41,370 nucleotides of DNA from Sperchopsis tessellata (GCA_033557685.1 JAWQRN010000074.1:1-41370); one strand, 5' to 3'. Shown: positions 10,430 through 25,400, numbered from the stretch's first letter. The notes: generated from the sequence alone by a model not told the origin. Program-made: numbers and translations.

Positions 10430-13400
10430 GTAAGTCACCATTGCCAGAAGATAAACTTTGTATACTATAAATTGTTTTTTTTTCAGGGGAGAGTCATTAT
10501 TCATGTTATTTATGTATGTAGTATATTGCATAGTGTTACATTTCAATCCACAATTGGAAAGATGGGCACAGACTCTTCCAGTTCCATGTAAAAAACCTCC
10601 ACCTGAAGAAGAATCAGGATTAGTTAGCTATAAAACTTTAGAGGAAGACAGGAAACATGCCAGTTATGGAAGTAGCCCTGACAAGGTGCATGAAAACGCT
10701 GAACAAGGTATGATTGACATTAACCATATTATAAGAACTATTTCATGGCCTTAACTAAGAACTCAAATATTCTGGATAATATGCCAATGCATTATGTAAG
10801 AATTACTTAAACCAGAACCCTTTCTACAGTATCCCAAATGTGGCTCCACGTCTTTTCTTCATTAATCTTCACCTGTTTCTGCCTTTGTTTTCCAATGCAT
10901 CCATAACCATATGTTCTTAAGTTTCTTAGATACCATATAATTATTCTATGTTATACAGCACTTTTTACTAATATAGGTTTTTCTAAGGACGCGTTCAAAC
11001 AATATTAGTTGTACATCAGAGATAATTTGACATCCTTTTCAAATCCAGAATTTGCAGTTTCTTGATTTTTAGCACTTTTTATACTCTTCTATAATTTTAT
11101 TTGATAAAAATATTTAGTATATGGTTATTTTGTTTTGTAGAAAGGACAACGTCTATAAGAGTAGTTATAAAAACCTTCTATAGACTGTAATCTATGCCAA
11201 GGTGACAAATTTTCTTTCTGAAGTAAAGATGGCTTATTGCACAGAAAAACATGCTCACAAATTCCATTATCTAGTTTACTTCTTTTTGCAAATTTATCCT
11301 TAAACTTCTTGGAATTTGGATATAATTTTATGATTTATGAAGGTTCAGGTCCTAAATTGAGCTCATAAACAACAAAAAGGGCCAAATTTACAGGTAAAAC
11401 AGAATTTAAACATTATAAATTTGAACTAACTAAACTAACAATGTTTAACAATTAGTTCTACATTATTGGAGCCTCTTCTTTACTTTTTATGTTCCTGTAA
11501 ACCTACATATATTGCTCACACAGGTAATTTTTTATGATTTATCCTTGTACATCTTTATGGTATCGTCCAGAAGCTTTAGCATAATAGATTATAATTATCT
11601 AATTATGTTACCATCACAACACATGTTATTTTAACCAAATGAAAAAAATTAATTGTTTATATTCCAAGAAGATTTTGATCATTAATTAACCCAAAATTAA
11701 GATTAAAAGTTTTATTTGGATAATACGAGGGTTACCTTTTAAATGTTTACAAACTAGGAAAGAAAAAAAAAAATTTGGAACAAACTAGTTTATTTCTTTT
11801 GAAAATATTCGCCTTTATACACTTTTGCATGTGTTCAAACCAATTTTCGAAATATTTTTTCCACTCGGAAGTTGGTATCTCAAAAACATGGTTTTTGAAG
11901 GCTTCAACAGCTTCTTGAGGTGATGAAGATCATTATCCTCAAGTTTTTTGTTTGACGTTTAGGAAAAAAAAAAGTCGCTAGGCGATAAATCAGGTGAATA
12001 CGAGCAATGAGACATTATTTTGATGATTTTCTCTTTCAAATAATCAATTGTTTTTTGTGAGAGCTGGCGTTGTCATGATGAAGACGACGTTTTTGGTTGT
12101 TTTTCATGATTTCCTCGATGACTTCTAGCAAACAAATTGTTCTATACCATTCAGCGTTAACTGTTCTTTGATCCTCTAAAGGAATTGTTTGCGACATGTC
12201 CAGCACAACCAAAGAAACAAGCAATCATTTTTTGTAAGTGCTTCGTGAACGAACAACTTTTGTGGGATTCGGTTCATTTTAGAACACCCAAAGAGTGGAT
12301 TGTTGTTTAGTTTCCGGTTAATACGATTATATCCAAGTTTCAACACCTGTTACGATATTGTATTCGGATTTTGCAGTTCCTCGGTTGAATTTTTTGAGAA
12401 CATTCTTACACCAAATAACGCGAGCTTTTTTTGAGTTTCGTACAAATTATGCGGAATCCATCGTGAACAGATCTTTTTCACAGCTAAATGTTCATGCAAA
12501 ATCGAATGTACTGCAGTCTTCGAAATGCCTAAGCATGCCTCTATCTCACTGTAAGTCACATGCCGATTTTCTTCAATCATGTTGCGCACAGCATCAATGT
12601 TTTTTTGGAATAACAACCGATTTTGGCCGACCTTCATGAAATTCATCACTGCCGGACGCACGACCACCACGAAATTCTGCAAACCAATTGTAAACAGTCT
12701 TTTCTGATGATGTTTCATTACTAAAAGTTGAACGAAGAGATTCTATGCATTGTTGTTGAATTAGGCCTTTACTAAAATCGTAAAAAATCATCCAACGAAA
12801 ACCTTAAAGCGCAATTTACATTTTTTCACTAATTGCTTTTTTTTAACGCTGACTGTAAACAAACTACTCGGTCAGTTTCTAAGCTGCCACTATTTTCACA
12901 ATAACAAATGTCAAATATTACGAAAATAGTAATGACACATCTCAATAGCGCCACCTAGTGGTCGTTTGTAAGCACTTAAAAGGTAACCCTCGTATATAAC
13001 AATAATTTAGTATGATATAAATAATATTCTTAACTACAGGTGTAGTTGTATTCAATTTCTATTCTTTACATCATTTCCATCCTCGAATGTATTCATTATC
13101 TTCCGAAAGCTACTCGTAAGAATATGTGCCAAAACCTTTATATAATCCAAGGTTCCATTAGCCAATCAGACAAACATTTATACTTAAATTTGAAAAACTA
13201 TTTTTAAAATAACAAATTGCAAGAAGAACATGATTAATTTACAACAAAGTACAACAATCAGTTTTTCCCTGTGCTGCAATATTCTATTGAGATTTTTTTT
13301 TCAGCCTTTTATCCACTGCTGAACATAAGCCTCCCCTAGACTCCTCCAAAATTCTCTATCTTTGGTTTTCTGCTGTCAGTTGGTCCCTGCTTTCTCTTTG

Positions 13401-16400
13401 ATATCATCTACCCATCTTTTCAGTGGTCGACCTGCATTTCCATTCATCATTATGTTTTCTACCTAGGGGACTCGTCCAACTCCATTTAAGCTTAGTAATA
13501 CATTCGTTGACATCAGTTATTCCAGTCTTTTCTCTGATTTCCTTATTTCTAATTTTGTCTCTGAGGCTTATACTTTCCTTTTTCCATCGACCTTTGAGTG
13601 AAGTTTAATTTTTCATTTTTCTTCATTAGTTTAGTGGTTTCCAAAGCATATGTTGAAACTGGTAATATACAGGAGTTGTACACTTTTCTCTTCAGGCAGA
13701 TTGGTATTATATTATTCCTAAGAATATAATCTAGTTTTCCAAAAGCTTTGCTGTATTCTTCTTGATATCTTCGCTGTCTGGTTTAATTATTCAACTCTCA
13801 TTTGGTGTCCCAGATGAATGTACTCTTCTGTTTTGTCGATGGTTATTTCCACTATTCTAAAATTGTTGTTGCTTTTAAAGAGTATTTGTGTCTTTCCTAA
13901 ATTTATTTTGAGGCCTGTCTGTTAAGGTGACTCATTTAGTCGATTCATCATCTGCTCTAATTCGTTCTTGTCCGGGCTAATGAACATTATGTCATCGGCA
14001 AATCGCAGATGGCTAAAAAAAAAAACATACCGTCAACATTAACTTCTTTTTGTTGTCATTTAAGATTTTTAAAGATGTTCTCCAGGGCCAGTGTGAACAG
14101 TTTTGGAGACATCGTATTGTCTTGCCTAAGCCTCTTTCAATAAGTATCTTACAAATTGTTTTATCGTCATTTATTTTCACTTGTATAGTGGCGTTGGAGT
14201 AAATATTTCTTATTAACTCGATGTAACGTGAATCAACTCTCGCATTTTGTAAACCTCTCATAACAGTCCATAGTTCTATGGTGTCAAAAGCCTTCTGAAA
14301 ATCGATGAAGCACAGACTGGTTGTATTCTTTGCATTTTTCTATTAATGTTTTAATAGTTTATAAGTAATCTATTGTCCTAAAGCCCTTCCTAAACCCAGC
14401 TTGTTCATTTGGCTGATAGAAGTCCAATTTATTAGTTAGTCTCTTGATAATGACTTTGGTAAAAAGCTTATATAAATGAGAAAGTAAGCTGATAGGTCTG
14501 TAATTTTCTATTTCCGTGCGATCTCCTTTTTTGTGGATTAGAATGACCAGCATTTTTCCAACTTGATGGTATTTTGCCTTGTTCTAGGCAATGATTAAAT
14601 AATGGTCTAATGGTGTTTATCAAAACTTTTCATCTATGTCTCAGCATTTCCGCGGTCACTCGATCGCCACCAGGCGCTTGTACGTTCTTCATTTCTCTCA
14701 GAGCTGCTTGGATTTCATATTCTGTTGTTGTGGGTATCTCTTCCGAGCCTACATTCAATATCGAGATCTCTTGTTCAGATTGTCAGGCTCTAAATGATCA
14801 AAATTATGTACTCCAATGTCTTCGTCTTTTTTAAAAATGTCGGTCAATGGAGTTAAATCCATAGATTTTGTTGAGACATGAGTTTTTGATTTTAGCTTCA
14901 CAATTGCAGAAAATCGTTCGCATTTTTTCAAAGTTCAACCCGTTCTTCCAAAAATTCTTATCAACTATCCCTTCATGGAGCAGCAGGAGGATTGACTATT
15001 CATGGTTAGCAAAGCGTTCCCATCGTTTAAGGGATTAGGCTACCATATGTGGGAAATTTGCAGCATCGATTGTTCCAACAAAAATTGGACTCTAAATTTA
15101 CATATAATACATGGAAAACCTCCAACTTTCCCCTAATCACAAAAATATATGCAACGGTCCTAGAACTTTAAATACTTTAACATTTTGTATCCTATCGTTT
15201 GGTAAAGAAATGGACACAGTCTCAATCCTATTGGTATTTAGTTTTGCGCACCTTATTCTCATTTATCTCTCCTATATCTTTTTAGATTGGCTCCATCGTT
15301 TGAATATCTGCTTTGTATAAATTCTACGGGGTGTTTGTAATTTTGTAAATCAATTGGATGACAAAAATTCTTAATATTATCATCAGTTAGAAATATGTGA
15401 CAAAAGAAAAAGGCAATATAAATATTTTGTATGAGTTCTATGTACGATTATGGAATGTCCTTACTAGAACTAGTTCTGTTGTCTTATCAATTCCTTCTTT
15501 AGAACATATGATTAATATATAGTTTCACCTGTTTCAGCACATAATCCAGCATATATACGCTTTCATATTAAGATAATGTAATAATTATTACCTTTTAGAA
15601 ATTAAATGACATAATTTGATTAATTATTAACATGTATGTGACCATCACAGAAACAACTTAAAAAATAATGTTTAAGTGCTGTCTAAAGAATGGTAATAGT
15701 TCCTAATTATTAAAATTCAATGAAGATAGTATTTTTTTAAGCGCTTTCTCGCTCTAATTTCCTTCCTCGTTTTTCCACATCCAGTATGTTGACATGTAGC
15801 AATTTTTGTAGGTTTTGGAGGTACCCTTAGTGGTCCAGCACTGAACCAAGTTCAAGCAGGGCCAGTGGCTGCACCTGTTCCAAATCAGAAGGAATATTAT
15901 CGACCAAAGGAACAAAATCCAGCAAATACTATTGATCCTCTTGTCAAACCAATAGGTACCCATGTTGATATTGCATGCACAATTTTTTTCTAAGCAATTC
16001 AGCCCTGTTTTGTTCTCATTCATTTTATAATTACTGCACTCAAAATTAAAAGTAATATTGATGGGGCTGAACTCAACAACTTCCATTACAACCCCTCAGG
16101 GCATTGATTTAAATGCAAATGAAGTTGCCTTTGTTTATTTCTGCATGTATTTAGTAGTTTAATTCATAATTATGTGAACAGCTATGCAAATTTAAGATTA
16201 ATGGGAAACAGGATATTTATTCTAATATAAAAATAGATTAAAGACATGAAGTACAACTAAAATTTAAATAAAATATCTTTTCATTTTTGATTAAATATAT
16301 TTTGAAAAAACTGAGTAATTCTAAACAACATGTAATAAATAATAGTAAAGATAATGTGATTTCAGTACATGTCGCTAACACAAATAGTATTAATGTCTTA

Positions 16401-19400
16401 AATTAAAACTGGATATATATTTACTGTTTTCCTGCAGGTTAAATGCTTAAATGCACATCATATGAACCACCCCACTAAGACAGAGGTTGTGTTATTTATT
16501 ATTTACAAGAAGAAGGAATGTCAAAATATTTTAGTTGCCATATTGATTTACCTGCAAAACCATGTGGGAAGGTTAAGTACCTTATAATATCCTTATTGAA
16601 AATATCACCTGGAAGGAACAAATGGACAATATCGCAGCAAGAGCCTAGAAAAATATATGGGCCTGCTGGCATATAGTGTGGACAACTTGGGATTAGAGTC
16701 CGAGACTTACATTTGGGCTCTACATCACAATCATCTTACCCATGTTAACCTTTGCAGCTGCAGTGTAGTAGGTTAGGAAGCAGCTTAAAGTTACTAGAGA
16801 TCAATACAGAAGGAAGAAAGATTATTTTCTTGGTAGATTGCGACACTGTAACAATAGATAAAAAATAGTATTCTCTTAGGAAACTATAACATTTAATAAA
16901 TCTTACTCCATTTTTGAATTATGTTTGCAAGTGGGAAACATGCAGTGCTCTGAATAGCCTATGCATGGCCATGACCAACTCAAAAAATTGTTTAGGAGTT
17001 CAAAATAAAAGAACTTAAAAATGATATAAAACTATTTATTTCGATATTTAATACTTCAATATTTATAAATCACAGCAAAATCATAACTATTATCATTGTC
17101 ATTATATTATACATATAATTATATAACCGTAAACAAAAATTTTTTATCAATGAATTCATATCTGGTATAATTTTAGTAGTGGTGATACACAAGGTGTGCT
17201 CCAAATTTTTATCAATTATTCAGGATCAATTTTTTGATTTAGTAAATGTCATTTTGAAAAAAACTGTTCGCACTTATATGTGCTCCTGAATGATATTACT
17301 TTTTTGGAAATTCTTAAGGTTCATGATTAGATAATTCCAAAAAGTTAATTTTTAAAATTGTTTTCTCTTGGAGTTCTAAACTTTCCATTTAGAATTTTTC
17401 AGAAATTTTGTTTATGTTGATCATGAAAATATTTGAAAATATGTTGCTTTGTTTCCAAAATCAGCGAATCTTTGAACGAATTCATTGTGCAATTTTATTA
17501 AAATATCGATATACTTTGTTCTCTATAAGCATTGTTAAAAAATGTACGAAATGTTGGAAAATTAATAAAATTGTTGTTATTTAATTGATTTTGAAACAGT
17601 TTCAATTTGTTTAGAATTGCACGGACATTTCCATTCAGTTTGGTGATTATTTTATTTTCTTTTTGTAATTTTGTATTCACTTTATTGAAATGGGTATTTA
17701 TGTCGACGAAAAACAAATTTCACAACCACTGTTCGGTTCTGGGTTTTTCTTTAAGTTCCAAGAAGAACTTATCTTGGTTTTTTATTTCTAAAAATTTTTT
17801 TAACATAGCTTCTTTTGAAGCCATCCAACTTCGCAATAATATACCAAATCCACATATTTGGATTTAAAGAACTCTCGATGGCCAAATGAAGATCGAGAGG
17901 AAAAGGTTTTTGAGAATTTGGTCTATATACAAAAAAACCTGCAATGAGCCTACCTAAATTATCATTTATACAGCTCCATGCTCAGTCAGTCAAGTAGCAT
18001 TAAGAAATTTGGACCTTCTGAAAGTAACCTTGAGCCTCCTTCTTGACTGTAGAAAATCTTTGAAATCTCTAGCCTGACTTAATTTACATATGTTACTCCG
18101 GACGAATGAAATCAGGAAATTCTGAGTAATGTATCTGAGGATAATTAAGATGAGGATAGTTGGGTTAAATGTGGTTCAGCTTGGGATTATGTTAGGACAT
18201 AACCTGCTGTTGAAATACCCCAAAATGCAGTACGTTACTTTATCATTCAGTAATTGCTGGCAAAATATTCCTCATAATATATGACACCATCAGGTACAAG
18301 ACTGAGAAAATTACTGGTTAAAGGAACATCCTGACAGAACTAGAAGTCGGCATGAAGTGCTCGACAATAGCTTAGGATAAAAATAGACCCCATAACAACC
18401 CATACTCCACTTCGCTGGTGTGTAAAAATATGTAATAGAGGAGAAATCGATTAGCAACATATTATGTGACTGAAAGTGACTGATATATAGCACCACAGGA
18501 ACTTTGTATTCGTTTTACTATTATAAATGAACTTTACATTTTTTTTGTTTTATCTGTTATCATGATTATTCATGAAGATCCATTTCTGGTATAATTTATT
18601 TCGTTTCTATTTGCAAATAACTGAATGTTTTTTTAGATGGAACATTATATGCAAAATTTTCTTGGGCTGTTGTATATCCCATTCACTATATGTGCCGAAA
18701 AACCATTCCTGATTGTAAATCAGAACAGTACAAGAACTGGTATCCGTTTACGTTTTGCATCTCGATGATATGGATATCATTTTATTCATATTTTATGGTG
18801 TGGATGATTACTATAATAGGTAATGAAATACTTAATAAATTAGTTCATAAACATATTATTAAATATGAAATTTTATTTCAGGGAGTACTCTGGGAATTCC
18901 AGATACAGTAATGGGACTTACATTTGTAGCAGCTGGTGTCTCAGTACCAGATGCTTTATCCAGTATTGCAGTGATAAAAGAAGGGTCAGTATATCCTAAA
19001 ATATTCTCTTACTATATTTGTAATTTTTGTCTTAGATAGGTAGATATTTGAATATACAAATGAAAATTGACATAAACTGGGTCAAAGATATAAAAAAGTT
19101 ATACAATAGGTCCTTTACGATATTCATCCATTCCATGGATGCGATCATATTGTGAAATAATCGTAATGTGAACCCAATAATACATTGTTTTTACACAATT
19201 CGTTCTAAGATGCGAAGTTGGATGACTGCCTATAACTAATATTTACAATACGAATTATCTTTAATAGTATCACAGTCTGGTGTTTCCGATTGTTGTCTCT
19301 TTCTGCGGAAAAAACCGTCCATAGATGTTTGTTCTCGATGTTTTCTCTGTAGGTTTTTGAAGTAATTTAGTACGTGATCTTCAAAATTGCAGATCATAAA

Positions 19401-22400
19401 TTCAGTAGACTTCAATTCTGGGTGTTTTCTTATTATTCCCTTTACAATTCCCTATGCAGAGAACATGGGTTTCACTTCTTTTTTTTTTAATTAATTTTCT
19501 CCAGAACAACACACTGTGTGTTACGCATGGAATAGGTGTAGTAGAAGTGGCGTCATATAGTATCCCTAATGAGGTCGCCTCATTATGCCCCCCTGTCTCC
19601 AATTATCGTCTTCCGATTCGTCTTTTTTGGAGTCTGCAATTATGTCTTGAGGAAGCCTAGTTTATATCATTCGCTCTCCTAGAATGTAGTGGACTGCATC
19701 GCGGCACTCTGACAGCTTTTCATGGAACTTTATCAGCGATCCCTTAATAAATTCGGAGATGGTAGGTATATAAATTTCTAAGTGTAGTTATCTATTTCTT
19801 GGCTTGAAGTGTTTTAATGTTCGATTTTGAGGCTAAACCCCAAATGGTGCACACATATGTCATCACTGGTGTTATTATGGATTTGTAGATGAGAATTGAG
19901 CAGTCAATTCTTATTGGTGAGTTCCAGTTCATGATGGGATACAGTTGCTCTAGTTGAGCTTGACTTTCCTTTACCTTTTGTTGAATGTGGATTCGCCAGG
20001 TCAAGCGTTTGTCGAGATGCCCGCCAAGGTATTTCACACCTTTATCTGCTGAATTCCGTTCGATTTACACTTCATCGATTCTAATATTTGGAGGCATTCT
20101 GGGATATCTAATTGTGAATATTTTTGTTTCGCACTTAGAGCTATTAAGCTTCATACACCATTGTCTGAACCACGTTGATAATATTTGTACCTGTTGTTGG
20201 AGTTCTGATGCTGCTATGTCTATACTATCGTTTTTTCGTTAGAATTGCGGTGTCATCTGCGTACATAGCGAGTGTTGTCGTGTACTCTAGCCGCCCATGT
20301 CGTTCAAGAAATATTGAATAATATTGGTCCCAGTATTGACCCTTGTGCGATTTCGGAGGAATGATGTTAGTGAGGCCATCAGGTACGTAGGAAGATTTAT
20401 TTTGCGTATTTTGTATACCAGTCCATCTATCCATAAGCTGTCGAACGCCTTTGATAGATGTAACTGAAACTTATTCTCGGAGCCACTTTCGATTTCTCCG
20501 GTAATTCGCAAAAGTTTATGGTTGGTAGAGTGCTTCGCTCTGAATCCAAATTGGAAAGTAGGTATTGTGTTGTTTTGGTTTAATTTTAAAATAGCCTTGA
20601 AATTATCGGCAACAGATTTATCAGCCTGTCGCTTGATGGTAGTTTTTGGGGTTTCTTGGATTTTGGAAACATTAAGATGTGTGCGTGTTTCCAGGTGTCT
20701 GGAAAGTATCCTTGCCTCAGGCATGCATTAAATATGTTTGTGGTGTAAACTATAGCCTTTCTGCTCACATTTTTGGGAATTATGTTTGGGATTTGGTCGT
20801 GCCCGGGTGCTTTCTTCAAGCCTATCCTTTTTATGAGCTTTATTGGCTCTCCAGGGGTAATGTTATTTATCATGCCAATGTTATCCGGTGTGTTCTTTTC
20901 TACATAATCTTTTTTGTCCTGTGCGAATTCTGTGTTATTTTACAAAATTGTTGTTTGAAAGGTATCCTTGAAGTAGTCGGCAAAGGCTTCGCATTTTTCT
21001 GTGTCACTCGAGAATGTGGCGTCATTTACAATGAGGAAGGAGGATTTAGTAGGTTGATTAAGTATTCTTCTTGTTGCTTGTCACATTGTTGGGGGGTTTA
21101 ACTTCTTGAGATGTTACAAAATTATCATCTTCATCTTCCTGAATTTCTTTCTATGAATTCTTCTCAATTTTTTCTAATTCCTGAAGCTCTTCTGTCGTCA
21201 ACTTCTTACTGAAATCTACAGTTAAGAGGATTGAGTACTCAATTCTGCTATAGGTTGTACAATATAAATTTCATATTTCTATAAAAAGGCAGATCGAATT
21301 TATTTGTTGGTACTTCATTATATGTGCAAATCAGTTCTTGACAAGGCCTCGTGAGTTTAATAAAAATAAAGACATTATAAATTAAAATTAATATTATATT
21401 TCTTTAGAGATAGCTCGAAGAACAAATTTTGCATGGAGTATAACTGGACATCTAAGCAACATAATTAAGTCGCAGATACCTTTGTATTTGAAACGCAGTG
21501 TTTTCGATGAGTGTGTTCTGTCTATGATGACGTATGCTAATGAGACTTGGACATTAAAGGCCTCGCATATACAGAAACTCCAAACAACTCATAGTTTTGA
21601 GAGGCACATGATGGGTTTGATAATTAGTGATAGAAGATGCTGTGCATGTTATAGGGACAGTGAACCTGCAAAAGTTGAAATGGGCAAGTCATCTTGGAAG
21701 GTGAGCAGATCATTGATGGTCAAAGTAATTAACCGTGTGAGAGACAGGTTAATCTTCTACTGACCGTGTTCTTTTCATTATATATATGTAATATGTTATA
21801 AATGTATGTTTACTTTTATTACTTTTATCCCATACATGTTCGGCATATTATGTTAAAGGTATTATTTTTTATATTTAAATAAAAATAATTTATAATATAT
21901 TAATTTTTGTGTTTTATATATCTCTGAAATCCAATTAATTGATTCAGTGTAATTGATACCGTACCGGTCTGATTGACAAACGCATATTTCAGAAAATCAT
22001 TATTTTGGCAATTTTTGTTATAATGTAGAAAGAAATACTGATTTGAAAAAAGTTTTAGACCAGTCATACTCTTCAGTTTTGAATGGTAATGATAGCACAG
22101 CAACAGGTAAAGGCATAAGGGTTTATATGTGCCAGTAGGCAGTGTCATAAATTATTTTCGTTTTCAACTTGCAATAGAATTACAGAGACTCGGCAAACTT
22201 GAGACCAAACTTATATTTAATAGCTTTTTTCAATATCCAATGCTCTTAAGTCCTGCACATCCTCTGCATCAACTTCCAGGCCTAACGACTCTCAGAGAGT
22301 GACAGTTTCTTTCTCTAGTATACGTCCTTCTGGATGCATTAAGACATCGGAGAGATACATCATCTCAAAAACTCACGATTATTTTTACCCTGAATTTCGT

Positions 22401-25400
22401 CAAGGTGATGGCTTTCTTTTAAAGGATGTTTGTATTTTCCAGATAAGTCTTGGCTGAAGGACGAAACATTGCAATGCCCCATTCATTGAATAAGATTCGT
22501 GTTACCCAGGCATTTATATTACTTTGCTAAAATATGTCCAACTTACTTTTTATAACCTTACGTAATTTAAAAATTCGTGGATTTTCAGAGTGATAAACTA
22601 GCAGTGGATTGAGTTTAAAATCTCCAGAGGTATTTGCGCCTAACAACAAAGTAAGCCTATTTTTCATGGGTTTATGTCCAGACAAAAAGGCTTCTTCTTT
22701 TGTGATGTAAGTACGCCTGGGCATCTTTTTTCAGAAGAGGCCTGTCTGGTCTGCTTTAAAAACTTTATTGGAAGATATATTTTGCACTATATCTCACAAC
22801 CACTTAAAATTAAAAGTTGCATAAAGACTTAAATCAAAAAACCAATCTCTTTGATACCTGTGAAAAAGACAAACATTGCATAATTGTTTGTTTGTTTATT
22901 TAACGTCGACCTATTTCCGTTACAAGTTATTTTCATATGTATTGTAAAGTGAATTCTATTTTAATATTTAGCGTCTATCATAAAGTGATTTGATCTTATA
23001 GTGGACCCATCGTAATGCGAGAATCCACTATACATTACAATCAAAGAAAATGTAAAAATACAGTAAAAAAAATACTTTAATTTAAAATAGTTTAAAAAAT
23101 TTAAATACGTCAAACAATTAATATGCATATTACAACGAGTCACAATTCATACTTATGACTGTCCCAGAAATTAGGACTGATTCCCATTTTGTTCAGAAAA
23201 TTTTGCCTCCGAATAGAAGTCCTAATCTTCGAAAGTGCCTATGCAGTTGTCTCCACATAATTTCCTTCAGGGTAGTTATTTGAAAGGTATTTGGTTATCC
23301 CTACAAATTCGTGGCATATTACCGCTGAATTTAAGACAAGATCTAAGTGACTGCATACATCTTTGAATTTATGTACAGAGTAACAATGGACAGCGGGCCC
23401 GCCCCCAAATAATTTTTTGGTGCCCTTTCTATATAAGTCACACCTAAATAATATAGCACAAAAACCCAAATTTCAGATTATTTTGCCACATTGATTGCAT
23501 ATATTGATTGTATTATTGAAAATATAAACACAAAATCTTTTAATAGGATTTAAAATCTAGTGATCAACAGTCTTTTCATTAATATATATGTACATTTTTT
23601 TTTTGATATTTGTCTTTGTCTGTTTTTTTAAAATGGGTTAAATGCTTCATGTTTTCGCCACATTTTCTGATTCTTCGACAATTTTTTTCAAAAGTTTTTC
23701 TTATAATTTCTAGATTACTTATTGCATTTTGTGCTAAATTTACTGCAGATTCCAAATCGATCTAAGGATTTTGTAATATTTTTGAAATATGCATTTATAA
23801 TTCCTAACACTCTATCTTGAAATACCAACAATATAATTTACTTCGAAAAACTGTCAAAACGTAGAAACCACTTTGTTGAGTATTATGGTTTTAATGTAAT
23901 GTTACAAAACTACTGCTGAATCTCTATGTTATTAAGTGTAGCTGCCAATTATTGAAGTACATACTAAAAATTACGAGACTAGATGGAGGTCATCCAGGGA
24001 CAACCTAGATAACTCTCGAAGTTTCCAGAAAGGATTTGTGCTTTGGATATAAGCTATAGGCGGAGTGGGGACAAGGCAGAGAGTTGTCTGATGATGTCAT
24101 AACAATAGTATGCAAATAAAATTATACAGATGCGTAATGTGTTCGGATGACTTAATATACTCGATATAAATCGTTGTATATACTGTTGGAATAAAAGCTG
24201 TAATTTATTGTTACGTCATTATAAACTAGTCACTTTAAAATAAATACACTTTAAAATTTGTTATATTGTTATTCGTGAACCCGTAAAAAGTAACATTGAG
24301 TTGATTTGTGTTCCATATTTTAATAATTTCCATCGAGGTAAGCTTTCACTAATCATTTAATCTACTAATTTCTCTAATGTGTTTTAGAGAATTATTTCTA
24401 GTACTGAATGAATTTAAATTATAAGGAGAGCAATGAATGAAATTGGAAATTTTAATTTTATTCTTGTTTATAGTCCACGATATTTTCCGTTCATATTTGC
24501 AACCTCATTATGCCCTTGCCTACGATACTTTTTTAAATTGATATTATTACTTTCTCATAAGTATGTTTAATCTAATATTTTTTTGTCATAGGTATGGTGA
24601 TATGGCCGTTTCCAATGCAGTAGGATCAAATGTATTTGATATTCTAGTCTGCCTAGGTCTTCCGTGGTTCATACAAACAGCTATTATAAAGCCAGGATCT
24701 CATGTAAATGTCATCAGCAAAGGTACGTACTGAAAAATTTATATATTTTTTTGTTCTTGAACTACTATCTCAAAATACTCTACTACGAATACATTTTAGA
24801 TCACACTATAGTAATACATTAATATAACAATCATCATAACTTCGACAATTAAACAAATTATACCCAAGGTTTCATCAGGGCCTGACCTTATCCCTGGTTT
24901 TTTATTGAGGGATTGTCATGCGGTTCTTTCATATCCATTATGTATTATTTTTAACCTTTTTTTACTACGTGGTTCCTTCCCTAATATCTGAAAGCGTTCC
25001 TGGAATGTTCCTATTCATAAGACGGGTGATGAAAGTGATGTTAGAAACTACCGACCTATTACTATTCTTTTCAACTTAGCGAAGGTCTTTGAATCCGATA
25101 TTCATTCCTTGATTTATTCTCAGGTGCAGAATCGTATATCTCTCTACCAGCACGGCTTTATGCATAAAAAATCTACATTGACTAATAAATCGTCATATAC
25201 CCAATTACTCTCGTCAATCGTTGATGGTGGTGGGCAGATTGATGTCATTTTTAACGGCTGCCAAGGTTTTGATCGCATGTATCCTCCTTTCTAAGCTTAA
25301 TTCATTTGGTTTTTCCACTTCTAAGGTTAGTTTTTTCAGTTCTTATTTATCCAATCGTCAGTTATCTATTAATGACCGGCTTTAGTTCTTCATTCTTGCC

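Larger units (their letters stand above)
11726..12992 (-). mobile_element. Full-length mariner element, inactive, inside an NCKX intron
   Basis: The ends CGAGGGTTACCTTTTAA and (inverted) TTAAAAGGTAACCCTCG are terminal inverted repeats of roughly 28 bp, flanked by TA at 11724-11725 and 12993-12994, the mariner target duplication. The 1267-bp length is standard. The minus strand encodes a mariner transposase from about 12790: SSEKTVYNWFAEFRGGRA, GRPKSVVIP, a second helix-turn-helix VTYSEIEACLGISKTAVHSIL, HEHLAVKKICSRWIPHNL, the LHHDNASSH catalytic block near 12058-12085, and near the end SSPQEAVEAFKNHVFE and EWKKYFENWFEHMQKCI. Several frameshifts and stops break it, and the first catalytic segment is largely deleted. 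Confidence 0.95.

Noticed and set aside
15754..16086. 110-codon minus-strand frame
   Set aside because: Antisense to the NCKX loop exon and flanking intron; no motif.
18190..18250. LGHNLLLKYPKMQY stretch like an R1/Jockey C-terminal box
   Set aside because: Too short and isolated; neighbouring frames give no supporting RNase H or zinc-knuckle residues.
20679..21101. 140-codon open frame on the plus strand
   Set aside because: Antisense shadow of the Jockey RT (minus), where GLKKAPGHDQIPN-type motifs lie.
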